Shown: positions 1 to 5,224, counted from the first letter of the stretch. The stretch is 8,003 bases of DNA from Pseudomonadota bacterium (GCA_028873275.1 JAGWLJ010000054.1:1-8003); one strand, 5' to 3'. The notes: generated by a model not told the origin, from the letters alone. A program made the numbers and translations.

Positions 1-351
1 GGTGGCTGGCAGGCTTGGCATGGCGCGCACGATGCGGGCGTCAGAGCCAAGATGCCCTGCCAGAAAGCCCAGCGTTTTTCCGGCGGCGATGGAGATGTAA
101 AGCGGTGCGGTGCTGAAGCGCTGGCGGTAGGAGGGTAATATTTCTGCCAGCTGCTGCGGCTTGACGGCGAAGATAATGATATCGGGATTGAAATCCTTAG
201 GCAGCGCTACGAGATTCTTATGCCATCCCGCCTGCGCGGCGCCGGGCTCGATGACGGCGATCTTCGCCTGCGGAAATTTTTCCTGCCAACGCGCCAGCAG
301 CGCGCCGCCCATCTTGCCGCAGCCGACGAGGAGGAGGGAGGGAGAATTCAT
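1..351 (-). CDS. proC: Pyrroline-5-carboxylate reductase ProC, N-terminal 117 residues (cut by window edge)
   Basis: This enzyme reduces 1-pyrroline-5-carboxylate to proline with NAD(P)H in the cytoplasm, the last step of proline synthesis. Translating the minus strand from the ATG at 351 gives an N-terminal Rossmann fold with the dinucleotide loop VGCGKMGGALL (residues 9-19). It continues with the family motifs FAVKPQ (61-66), ISIAAG (86-91) and IVRAMPSLPA (107-116). The reading frame is open to the window edge, so the catalytic C-terminal helical domain lies outside. The start is the only ATG after an in-frame TGA at 366-364. No Shine-Dalgarno sequence is visible before it. The gene is last in a minus-strand cluster, 65 bases after a small unrecognised gene. 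One oddity is Ser112 where the family has Asn in MPNxPA. The identity is sure; the effect of Ser112 is unknown. Confidence 0.95.
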   Translation of the reverse strand, partial: MNSPSLLLVGCGKMGGALLARWQEKFPQAKIAVIEPGAAQAGWHKNLVALPKDFNPDIIIFAVKPQQLAEILPSYRQRFSTAPLYISIAAGKTLGFLAGHLGSDARIVRAMPSLPAT

Positions 352-388
352 GGCATCATGATGTCAGATGCCGAGCATTGGATGTCAA
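352..388 (-). promoter_or_regulatory. Candidate proC promoter with an inverted repeat next to the start codon
   Basis: On the minus strand a perfect TTGACA (388-383) is followed after 19 bases by CATCAT (363-358, 4 of 6 matches to TATAAT), which is 6 bases before the proC ATG. The 19-base spacer is longer than ideal, so this is tentative. A 6-base inverted repeat, GATGCC at 367-372 and GGCATC at 352-357 on the plus strand, encloses the putative -10 and could be an operator or a small hairpin at the start of the message. With no Shine-Dalgarno visible, the spacing would fit a leaderless message. Confidence 0.35.
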
Positions 389-416
389 GAAGTGTTTGCT
401 ATCGGATTCTACTTTA

Positions 417-806
417 TTATCTACCCCTGTTTTCTTCATCACTTTTGGCTATTCTATCTAGTATTTCCTGATGAGTAATACGCGGCGAATTGCCTGGCCT
501 GCGTGTTCGATGTGTGGATTTATCTGGATTTCCATATCCTGCTAAATTTTCAAATCTTGCATGACTTCTAAATTCAGGCCCCACTATTTTCTGATTTGCT
601 TCATTAACGTGGGAGATGATGTCTTGCAGCGCCTTCTCTAAAACAGGCAAAGATACTTCTTTTCTGGCGCCATCATCTGCTGCGCGCACTGCCTTAACCA
701 ATAGCTCATTTAATGCGGTTTGTAATGACTTGACCTGTTGAGAGTAGTCACCGGCGACGCGCACGCCATTTATTTCATGATTGCCATCAAAATGGATTGT
801 GAACAT
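417..806 (-). CDS. Unrecognised 129-residue protein between ybjN and proC
   Basis: I do not recognise this protein. The ATG at 806 is preceded by AGGA with 6 bases between, a good ribosome binding site, which supports a real gene. It begins 22 bases after the ybjN-like stop and so is probably co-transcribed with it. The first 15 residues are hydrophobic and polar in alternation (MFTIHFDGN), suggesting a beta strand. Residues 22-75 are likely helical (QQVKSLQTALNELLVKAVRA and a second helix ending in ISHVNEANQK). The tail is polar and basic (HRTRRPGNSPR, then a short charged helix). There is no signal peptide or membrane segment, so it is probably cytoplasmic. GC by hand count is about 43 %, clearly below the flanking genes, which suggests acquired or fast-evolving DNA. 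A spurious ORF cannot be excluded, but the start signal and operon spacing argue against it. Confidence 0.62.
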   Translation of the reverse strand: MFTIHFDGNHEINGVRVAGDYSQQVKSLQTALNELLVKAVRAADDGARKEVSLPVLEKALQDIISHVNEANQKIVGPEFRSHARFENLAGYGNPDKSTHRTRRPGNSPRITHQEILDRIAKSDEENRGR

Positions 807-828
807 ACATTTTCCTGTGATTGCTTGT

Positions 829-1326
829 TCAAGCTTCCGCCACCGTCTCGAACATGGCGATCTCGATGGCCTCGGCGGGCGATTTGCCGCCCCACACCAC
901 CGACTGGAAGGCGGGATAGAAGCGCTCGCATTCCTCGATGGCGAGGTCGAGCAGCTCGCGCAGGTGTTCGGCGTTGGTGGTGGCGCCGTCGCGCAGCAGC
1001 AGCGAGTGGCGGAAGGTCACCGCGCCGTCTTCCGAACTGATGTCGAAATGCCCGAGCCACAATTTCTCATTCACCAGCGCCAGCAGCGTATGCATTTTGG
1101 CGAGCATGTTTTTGGGCAGCTTGCTGTCGAGCGCGCAGCACAGCGTCAGCCCGCCGGAGTCTTCCTGCCAGTTGAACCAGATGCGATAGTTGCACCACAC
1201 GCCGTTCATCTCGGCGATCAGCTCCGCCTCGTCGGGACGGTCGAACACCCAGTCGCGGTCCATGACGACGCGCTCGGCAATGTCGAGGGGATTGAACATC
1301 GGGTCGGCTGGTATCATCGACGACAT
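829..1326 (-). CDS. YbjN-domain protein, alphaproteobacterial type
   Basis: This 165-residue cytoplasmic protein belongs to the YbjN family, which has a fold like type III secretion chaperones and no established biochemical function. E. coli YbjN has been linked to stress and motility phenotypes. The alphaproteobacterial form is recognised by its pattern: NPLDIAERVV near the N-terminus (12-21), the Trp-rich strand VWCNYRIWFNW (43-53), LLALVNEKLWLGHFD (81-95) and the C-terminal ECERFYPAFQSVVWGGKSP (132-150). It ends AMFETVAEA. Length is normal. The start at 1326 is fixed by GGAGGA at 1337-1332, five bases upstream. It follows the BMFP gene on the same strand after 188 AT-rich bases and precedes the small unknown gene by 22 bases. 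In many alphaproteobacteria this gene is next to proC, as it nearly is here. I am sure of the family; its function remains open. Confidence 0.93.
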   Translation of the reverse strand: MSSMIPADPMFNPLDIAERVVMDRDWVFDRPDEAELIAEMNGVWCNYRIWFNWQEDSGGLTLCCALDSKLPKNMLAKMHTLLALVNEKLWLGHFDISSEDGAVTFRHSLLLRDGATTNAEHLRELLDLAIEECERFYPAFQSVVWGGKSPAEAIEIAMFETVAEA

Positions 1327-1514
1327 TGTCTTCCTCCGGATCGTTATATTTGAATACTGATTTTTTATCGACAGCAGCAGCTGTATTTACGCGATCCTTA
1401 CATGGAATTTTTCAAAAAGCCATCACTTTAAGAAAGGATGAACAAAATTTATTTTATTATTAAAAATCAAACTGATATTTGCATGCCCAGCAGGGAGGCG
1501 AGGGCGGCTGTGGC

Positions 1515-1763
1515 CTAGCGCCGGATCTGGCTTTCCAGTGCGTCCAGCCGCTTTTTGATTTCTTCCTGTTCTTCCCGTGCCTTGGCCAGCATTCCCTGCA
1601 CGGCGTCGAACTCCTCGCGGGTCACCAGGTTCATATGCTGGAGGAATTTCTCCACCTGGCGGGCGACCATGGCGTCCATTTCGCGTTTCATATCCATGAA
1701 ACTGCCCGCCGCGCCGCTGGCCAGCTTCGCCATATCTTCGAAAAATTTGTTATCTTTCTGCAT
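1515..1763 (-). CDS. BMFP-domain accessory factor, UbiK family
   Basis: This 82-residue protein belongs to the BMFP/UbiK family (formerly DUF526). Family members form coiled-coil trimers. E. coli UbiK assists ubiquinone synthesis with UbiJ, and the Brucella homologue was described as membrane-fusogenic. The sequence shows the family layout: an N-terminal part, DNKFFEDMAKLASGAAGSF (4-22), with an amphipathic helix; a charged helix (24-40); the signature MNLVTREEFDAV (44-55); and a C-terminal coiled coil of Ala, Lys, Glu and Leu (58-80). The start at 1763 is chosen because GAGG lies 5 bases upstream and family proteins begin MQxDN. An upstream ATG at 1805 in the same frame would add residues without family likeness. 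It heads the minus-strand cluster and is divergent to hldD. Whether it acts in quinone synthesis in this organism is inference. Confidence 0.92.
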   Translation of the reverse strand: MQKDNKFFEDMAKLASGAAGSFMDMKREMDAMVARQVEKFLQHMNLVTREEFDAVQGMLAKAREEQEEIKKRLDALESQIRR

Positions 1764-1833
1764 ATTAGCCTCGTCTGTCGCTTTACTCTTTCTTAAACGC
1801 GTCATGTTAGCATGGAACTTTAGGAGAAACACC
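1764..1833. promoter_or_regulatory. Divergent intergenic region between the BMFP gene and hldD
   Basis: These 70 bases must hold the start signals for both directions. The ribosome binding sites are clear: GAGG 5 bases before the BMFP ATG on the minus strand, and AGGAG 7 bases before the hldD ATG on the plus strand. I see only weak promoter matches, for example TTTACT with a poor -10 about 17 bases later on the plus strand, so no promoter is assigned. Confidence 0.5.
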
Positions 1834-2820
1834 ATGAAAACCATACTGGTTACGGGCGGCGGCGGCTTCATCGGCTCCAACCTGGTGGCGGCGCTCTTGG
1901 AGCGCGGCACGCACGACGTGGCGGTATGCGACGCCTTCGGCGGCAGCGAGAAATGGCGCAACCTGGCCAAGCACCCGGTATCGGAGATCATCATGCCGGA
2001 GCAGCTGTTCGACTGGCTGGACACGCACCACCAGCAGCTCGACATGATCTTCCACCTGGCTTCCGTCTCCTCGACGACGGAAAAAAACATCGATCTCATT
2101 CTCAAGCACAACTTCGCGCTGTCGCTGAAGCTGTGGCGCTGGTGCGGCGAGCGCGGGGTGCGTCTGGTATACGCCTCCTCGGGCGCCACCTACGGCGACG
2201 GCAGCCAGGGCTTCGACGACATCCTCGACCTGGCGCAGATGCGCCGGCTGATTCCGCTGTCCGGCTACGGCTGGAGCAAGCACCTGTTCGACATGCACGT
2301 GGCAGCCACCGCCCCGCGCGCCTCGCGCCCGCAATGGGTGGGCCTCAAGTTCTTCAACACCTATGGCCCCAACGAATACCACAAGGACGACCAGCGCAGC
2401 GTCATCACCAAGATGGCCGAGCAGGCTATTCAGGGCGCGGCGGTGCGGTTGTTCCGTTCCTACAATTCGCAATATCCCAACGGCGAGCAGAAGCGCGATG
2501 TGATTTATGTGAAGGACAACGTGCGCGTCATGCTGTGGTGCCTCGACCATCCGGAAGTGTCCGGCCTGTTCAATCTCGGCACCGGGCGGGCCAGCACCTT
2601 CAACGAAATGGCGGCGGCGATTTTCAGCGCCATCGGCCGCAAGCCCAACATCAGCTATATCGACATGCCGGCCGACCTCGTGCCCAAATACCAGTATTTC
2701 ACCGAGGCCCGCATCGACCGCCTGCGCGCCGCCGGCTACACCGACCCCTTCACCCCGCTCGAACACGGCGTGCGCGACTACGTGCAGAATTACCTGCTGA
2801 AGGACGACCGGTATTTGTAA
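1834..2820 (+). CDS. hldD: ADP-L-glycero-D-manno-heptose 6-epimerase
   Basis: This cytoplasmic enzyme converts ADP-D-glycero-D-manno-heptose to ADP-L-glycero-D-manno-heptose, the donor for the inner core of lipopolysaccharide. The 328-residue protein is an extended short-chain dehydrogenase. It has the NADP-binding loop TGGGGFIG (7-14), the YASSGATYGDGS segment (113-124) with the catalytic Ser/Thr region, and the YxxxK pair Tyr145 and Lys149 in YGWSK. The motif FFNTYGPNEYHK (173-184) contains Lys184, matching the second catalytic lysine (Lys178) of E. coli HldD. The C-terminal substrate domain keeps FNLGTGRASTFNEMA (246-260) and YQYFTEARIDRLRAAGY (286-302). All expected residues are present and length is normal. 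The start is set by AGGAG 7 bases upstream; the frame is open further upstream but without family likeness. It stands alone, with no other LPS gene in view, and a long gap follows it. Confidence 0.97.
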   Translation: MKTILVTGGGGFIGSNLVAALLERGTHDVAVCDAFGGSEKWRNLAKHPVSEIIMPEQLFDWLDTHHQQLDMIFHLASVSSTTEKNIDLILKHNFALSLKLWRWCGERGVRLVYASSGATYGDGSQGFDDILDLAQMRRLIPLSGYGWSKHLFDMHVAATAPRASRPQWVGLKFFNTYGPNEYHKDDQRSVITKMAEQAIQGAAVRLFRSYNSQYPNGEQKRDVIYVKDNVRVMLWCLDHPEVSGLFNLGTGRASTFNEMAAAIFSAIGRKPNISYIDMPADLVPKYQYFTEARIDRLRAAGYTDPFTPLEHGVRDYVQNYLLKDDRYL

Positions 2821-2923
2821 TGCCGTCAGCCGGCTTTCACTGGAGTGATGCTATTCTCTCTTCCCTGCCACTCCCTGCAGTCCTAAACTCTGCCTGTGTT
2901 TCCTCCGCCTGCGGAAAGGGCGG

Positions 2924-2942
2924 ATGTCACACAATGTCACAC
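2924..2942 (+). repeat. Tandem direct repeat ATGTCACAC, two copies, period 10
   Basis: ATGTCACAC occurs at 2924-2932 and again at 2934-2942, one base apart, so the copies lie on the same face of the helix. This resembles a double half-site for a DNA-binding protein. No matching regulator motif is recognised; it lacks the TGTGA-N6-TCACA layout of Crp. Confidence 0.6.
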
Positions 2943-2948
2943 GGAAAA

Positions 2949-2974
2949 ATGCAAAAGCGAAAAAGATTTTGCAT
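2949..2974. repeat. Inverted repeat ATGCAAAA / TTTTGCAT
   Basis: Perfect 8-base arms at 2949-2956 and 2967-2974 are separated by 10 bases, so arm centres are 18 bases apart. A further copy, ATTTTGCAT, lies at 3133-3141 on the other side of the CGAAAC array, so the same octamer brackets the array. The stem is AT-rich and has no T run after it, so an operator is likelier than a terminator. Confidence 0.6.
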
Positions 2975-3026
2975 AAGACATTGAAATAAAACCCTTCACC
3001 TGTTGCGGGGCATTGAAAAAGCGTAG

Positions 3027-3126
3027 CGAAACGATATTGTTACGCCTCCGAACGGCATCGAAATGCGGCAAAACGATGCGAAACCGCATCGAAACGCGCC
3101 GAAACCTATGCGAAACGCGGCGAAAA
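3027..3126 (+). repeat. Helically phased CGAAAC array
   Basis: Degenerate CGAAAC-type units begin at 3027, 3049, 3059, 3069, 3079, 3090, 3100, 3111 and 3121. Steps from 3049 on are 10, 10, 10, 11, 10, 11 and 10 bases, and the first step (22) is two turns. The A runs of 2-4 bases therefore fall on one face of the helix with a mean period near 10.4. Units 3079-3099 and 3100-3120 form a 21-base dimer, with 16 of 21 positions identical. Between A runs the DNA is GC-rich (GCGC, CGCAT, GCGG). Such spacing is typical of intrinsically curved DNA or of a cooperative binding array. It ends about 105 bases before the EF-hand lipoprotein ATG. What it does is unknown. Confidence 0.75.
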
Positions 3127-3147
3127 TACTCCATTTTGCATGGATTT

Positions 3148-3157
3148 GATAATTATC
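3148..3157. promoter_or_regulatory. Perfect palindrome GATAATTATC
   Basis: This 10-base perfect palindrome lies 74 bases before the EF-hand lipoprotein ATG. Its left half, GATAAT, matches a -10 box at 5 of 6 positions, but no -35 hexamer is visible at a suitable distance. It could be an operator core or part of a promoter that needs an activator bound upstream, for instance at the phased array. Confidence 0.35.
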
Positions 3158-3203
3158 GGAACGGCCCTGTATCGTTTTTTGATCTTCAGGCGTGCATAAC
3201 TAT

Positions 3204-3225
3204 CCCCTGCATCCACACACAGGGG
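3204..3225 (+). promoter_or_regulatory. Dyad CCCCTG / CAGGGG covering the ribosome binding site of the lipoprotein gene
   Basis: CCCCTG at 3204-3209 pairs with CAGGGG at 3220-3225 around a 10-base loop. The right arm is the ribosome binding site of the gene starting at 3232 (AGGGGG, about 5 bases before ATG). If transcription starts upstream of 3204, the hairpin would hide that site. If it starts within the arm, the dyad could only act as an operator. The transcript start is not known. Confidence 0.45.
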
Positions 3226-3231
3226 GAACGT

Positions 3232-3693
3232 ATGAAAAAACATGCCGCTATCCTCGGCCTGGCCGCGCTGGTGGCGCTGCCGGCCTGCACCAGCCAGCCG
3301 GGCTACCAGGGCCGTGGCGATAATTCATCCATGAGCCCCAACCAGTCCTATAGCCAGGCCGGCGCCGAATATGACGAGCGCGACCACAAGGAAGGGATGG
3401 ATAGGAAGCTCGATGCGATGGTGGATCGTTTCTTCGCCGAGGCCGATACCAATCATGACGGCTATATCAGCCGCAAGGAATACGATCGCTTCTTTGCTCA
3501 TAAGTTCAAGGAGGCCGATAAAAACCACGATGGCAAGCTGTCCCGCGACGAGGTGCGCGCCATGAAACGCCATGAGATGAAAGCGGTGCATCGTGAAATG
3601 CATGGCGAGCATCATGGCGGCGACGGCATGCGTTCCGATGAAGAACGCGACCGCGATAATTTCAGCGCCGACGGCAGCGATAACAATCGCTAA
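3232..3693 (+). CDS. Small EF-hand lipoprotein
   Basis: This 153-residue protein is likely a lipid-anchored, calcium-binding envelope protein. Residues 1-18 are a signal peptide (KKH, then a hydrophobic stretch) ending in the lipobox LPAC, with Cys19 as lipidation site. A linker rich in Ser, Gln and Gly follows (20-45). Two full EF-hand loops are present, DTNHDGYISRKE (72-83) and DKNHDGKLSRDE (96-107), with Asp1, Asn3, Asp5, Gly6 and Glu12 in place. They are only 24 residues apart, closer than in classic calmodulin-type pairs. Residues 111-130 are rich in His and Met (KRHEMKAVHREMHGEHHGG), which may bind other metals; the tail is acidic. The start at 3232 is set by AGGGGG and the signal peptide, although the frame is open back to 3013. 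It converges on ppx with a 4-base overlap. The specific role is unknown. Confidence 0.9.
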   Translation: MKKHAAILGLAALVALPACTSQPGYQGRGDNSSMSPNQSYSQAGAEYDERDHKEGMDRKLDAMVDRFFAEADTNHDGYISRKEYDRFFAHKFKEADKNHDGKLSRDEVRAMKRHEMKAVHREMHGEHHGGDGMRSDEERDRDNFSADGSDNNR

Positions 3694-5180
3694 GCGGTGA
3701 AATCCCTGTAAGCTTCGCGCACGCCGTCCATGCGCCGCTTGACGGCGTCGCCCAGCACATCCTGCATGTTGCCGCCCAGCTGCAGCGACAGTTGATTTTT
3801 CTCGGTAATAAAGGCGGTTTTGTGCAGATTACCGGGAATGCTGCCGGTTAAATGATAGGCCAGGTTGGCGGCGCTGCCCACCAGCTTTGCCCATTCGCGG
3901 TCGCCGGATTTCAGCAGCCTGAGCGACGGCCATTCGTCTTTCAGCTTGAACTGGTAGCGGTGATAAAGCGCCAGAGAAACCTTTACGCGCTCGCGGTGCG
4001 TCAATCCGGTCAGCGCCGAATGCAGGATGCGGTGAAACGCCCATTCTGCACGATACTCGGGGTGAATGTGCAGCGCGATGTCGGAAAGCAGGCAGAAAGC
4101 GAGCCGCAGGCGCCGCTCCTTTTCACTTTCCTTCTCCAATAGCGGATACATCCAGGTGAAAAGCTCGTTGGCGTAAGCCGTGGAGCGCCCGCCCTTGACG
4201 GCAAACTCCGTGCACGACGCCAGAAGCCCGTCCTGATTGCGGATATAAGGCGATAGCTTCTCGTAAAGATATCCTTCGCGGATGCCGCTGGCCGAGAAAA
4301 CGATGTGCTCCGGCTTCGCCGTTTCAATGATGCGCTCCAGAATCATCGCCGCGCCGGGCAGCGCCGCGATGCGCCGCGCCGTAACGCCGGGGAATTTCTC
4401 CAGCTTGCCCTCCGGCATGGCGGCGATAGTCCCGGCGAAATTGAGGAAAGTTTTGGCGTCCACCTTGTATTCATGCAGGATATGCAGCGGATAATCGACC
4501 GATTCCATATGCATGCGCGCCAGCGCGCGGAAACTGCCGCCGATGGCGTAAAATGCCGGGACTTTCTGGCCGCTGAGCCATTCCAGCTCATCGAAGCGCT
4601 TGCCGATCAGCTTGCGTAACTTATCGCGGTCGCCCTTGCTTTCGTCGATCATGCGCAGGCTGCCCAGCGCGATGCTGACATGGTCTGTGATATGTCCGTC
4701 ATCCACCTGCACCAGCTCCATGCTGCCGCCGCCCAGATCACCGGTGATGCCCCTGGGCTTGTACATCGACGAGCAGACGCCGAATGCGCCCAGCCGCGCT
4801 TCCTTCTTGCCGGAGATGGTGTCGACGTGGATGTCGTAGGTGTCTTCCAGGTAACGGGCGAATCCTTCGCCGTCCCTGGCATCGCGCACGGCGGCGGTGG
4901 CCATGACGTAAAGCGAGGTGATCTCCATATTGCGGCCCATGGCCAGGAAGCGCCTGAGCGCCTGCTTGGCCATCTCGACGCCGTCCGGATCGAGCATGCC
5001 GGTGGCGGCCAGCCCACGGCCCAGCGCGCACATCACCTTCTCGTTATAGATGGGCACGGGCGAGCGTTTCTGCTGGTCGTACACCACCATGCGGATCGAG
5101 TTGCTGCCGATGTCGATGATACCGATGCGCCCGTCGCGGAACGGTTGGTCGGGCAGGTCAAACTGGGTGGGCTGGGACAT
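3690..5180 (-). CDS. ppx: Exopolyphosphatase / guanosine pentaphosphate phosphohydrolase, Ppx/GppA family
   Basis: The enzyme removes terminal phosphate from polyphosphate, and some family members also hydrolyse pppGpp. The 496-residue protein has the two-lobed ASKHA fold. The first phosphate loop is DIGSNSIR (23-30). ATAAVRDA (94-101) and SGKKEAR (123-129) follow, with Glu127 at the place of the catalytic Glu of E. coli PPX. The second phosphate loop is GDLGGGS (147-153). YAIGGSFRALA (211-221) and SASGIREG (296-303) are also conserved. The C-terminal third (about 320-496) is the helical domain typical of long proteobacterial Ppx, with SDIALHIHPEYR (366-377) and GLTHRER (392-398). The ATG at 5180 is the only start after an in-frame stop at 5198-5196, and it has no Shine-Dalgarno sequence. 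ppk1 lies upstream on the same strand with one small gene between, so both directions of polyphosphate metabolism are encoded together. Confidence 0.96.
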   Translation of the reverse strand: MSQPTQFDLPDQPFRDGRIGIIDIGSNSIRMVVYDQQKRSPVPIYNEKVMCALGRGLAATGMLDPDGVEMAKQALRRFLAMGRNMEITSLYVMATAAVRDARDGEGFARYLEDTYDIHVDTISGKKEARLGAFGVCSSMYKPRGITGDLGGGSMELVQVDDGHITDHVSIALGSLRMIDESKGDRDKLRKLIGKRFDELEWLSGQKVPAFYAIGGSFRALARMHMESVDYPLHILHEYKVDAKTFLNFAGTIAAMPEGKLEKFPGVTARRIAALPGAAMILERIIETAKPEHIVFSASGIREGYLYEKLSPYIRNQDGLLASCTEFAVKGGRSTAYANELFTWMYPLLEKESEKERRLRLAFCLLSDIALHIHPEYRAEWAFHRILHSALTGLTHRERVKVSLALYHRYQFKLKDEWPSLRLLKSGDREWAKLVGSAANLAYHLTGSIPGNLHKTAFITEKNQLSLQLGGNMQDVLGDAVKRRMDGVREAYRDFTA

Positions 5181-5186
5181 GGGGGC

Positions 5187-5215
5187 TTTATAGAGTCAGA
5201 CGGTCAGTTACGCAA
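5187..5215 (-). promoter_or_regulatory. Candidate ppx promoter placed for a leaderless message
   Basis: On the minus strand TTGCGT (5215-5210) and TATAAA (5192-5187) are 17 bases apart. TATAAA matches the -10 consensus at 5 of 6 positions, and only TTG of the -35 fits. Six bases separate the -10 from the ATG, so transcription would begin at about the A of the start codon. A GANTC methylation site (GAGTC, 5193-5197) abuts the -10, and an inverted repeat overlaps the -35. Confidence 0.5.
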
Positions 5216-5220
5216 CCGTC
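5199..5220. repeat. Inverted repeat GACGGT / ACCGTC in the ppx upstream region
   Basis: Six-base arms at 5199-5204 and 5215-5220 enclose 10 bases and overlap the putative ppx -35. It may be an operator or a remnant of an end-of-gene hairpin. No T run follows in the minus direction, so it is not a standard terminator. Confidence 0.5.
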
Positions 5221-5224
5221 ATTA

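Larger units (their letters stand above)
2821..3026. other. First half of the 411-base gap after hldD: no gene, several small dyads
   Basis: No credible gene is seen on either strand. Small symmetric elements are present. TCACT-GG-AGTGA lies at about 2837-2848. A 6-base stem TCCGCC/GGCGGA (2904-2909 and 2919-2924, loop of 9) is not followed by a run of T. A 9-base tandem repeat and an 8-base inverted repeat are listed separately. None is a convincing rho-independent terminator for hldD. Confidence 0.6.

Noticed and set aside
1343..1348. TATAAC as -10 box of the ybjN-like gene
   Set aside because: The transcript would start within the GGAGGA ribosome binding site, and no good -35 is present.
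781..1353. 190-residue plus-strand ORF antisense to the ybjN-like gene
   Set aside because: The minus strand encodes a clear family member with a ribosome binding site; this frame has neither.
1555..1833. Upstream in-frame extension of hldD
   Set aside because: It lies antisense to the BMFP gene, and family likeness begins at the ATG at 1834, which has a strong ribosome binding site.
1764..2189. Long upstream extension of the BMFP gene on the minus strand
   Set aside because: It is antisense to hldD, and the ATG at 1763 has a ribosome binding site and the family N-terminus.
1807..2766. Long minus-strand ORF antisense to hldD
   Set aside because: It has low-complexity Val, Ala and Gly-rich translation from codon-position bias of a high-GC gene, with no family likeness.
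2904..2924. TCCGCC/GGCGGA stem as terminator of hldD
   Set aside because: No run of T follows; the stem is short and the loop large.
3027..3126. CRISPR array
   Set aside because: Units are only 10-11 bases and degenerate, with no spacers of CRISPR length and no cas genes in the window.
2937..3134. 65-residue minus-strand ORF rich in Arg and Phe
   Set aside because: It is the reverse reading of the phased array, without start signals or family likeness.
3158..3176. GGAAC ... CGTT as an EcfG-type general stress promoter
   Set aside because: The spacer is 10 bases; this promoter class needs about 16-18.
3013..3231. Open frame running in phase into the EF-hand lipoprotein, which would add 73 residues at its N-terminus
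   Set aside because: The extension translates the CGAAAC array and has no ribosome binding site. The signal peptide and lipobox fix the start at 3232.
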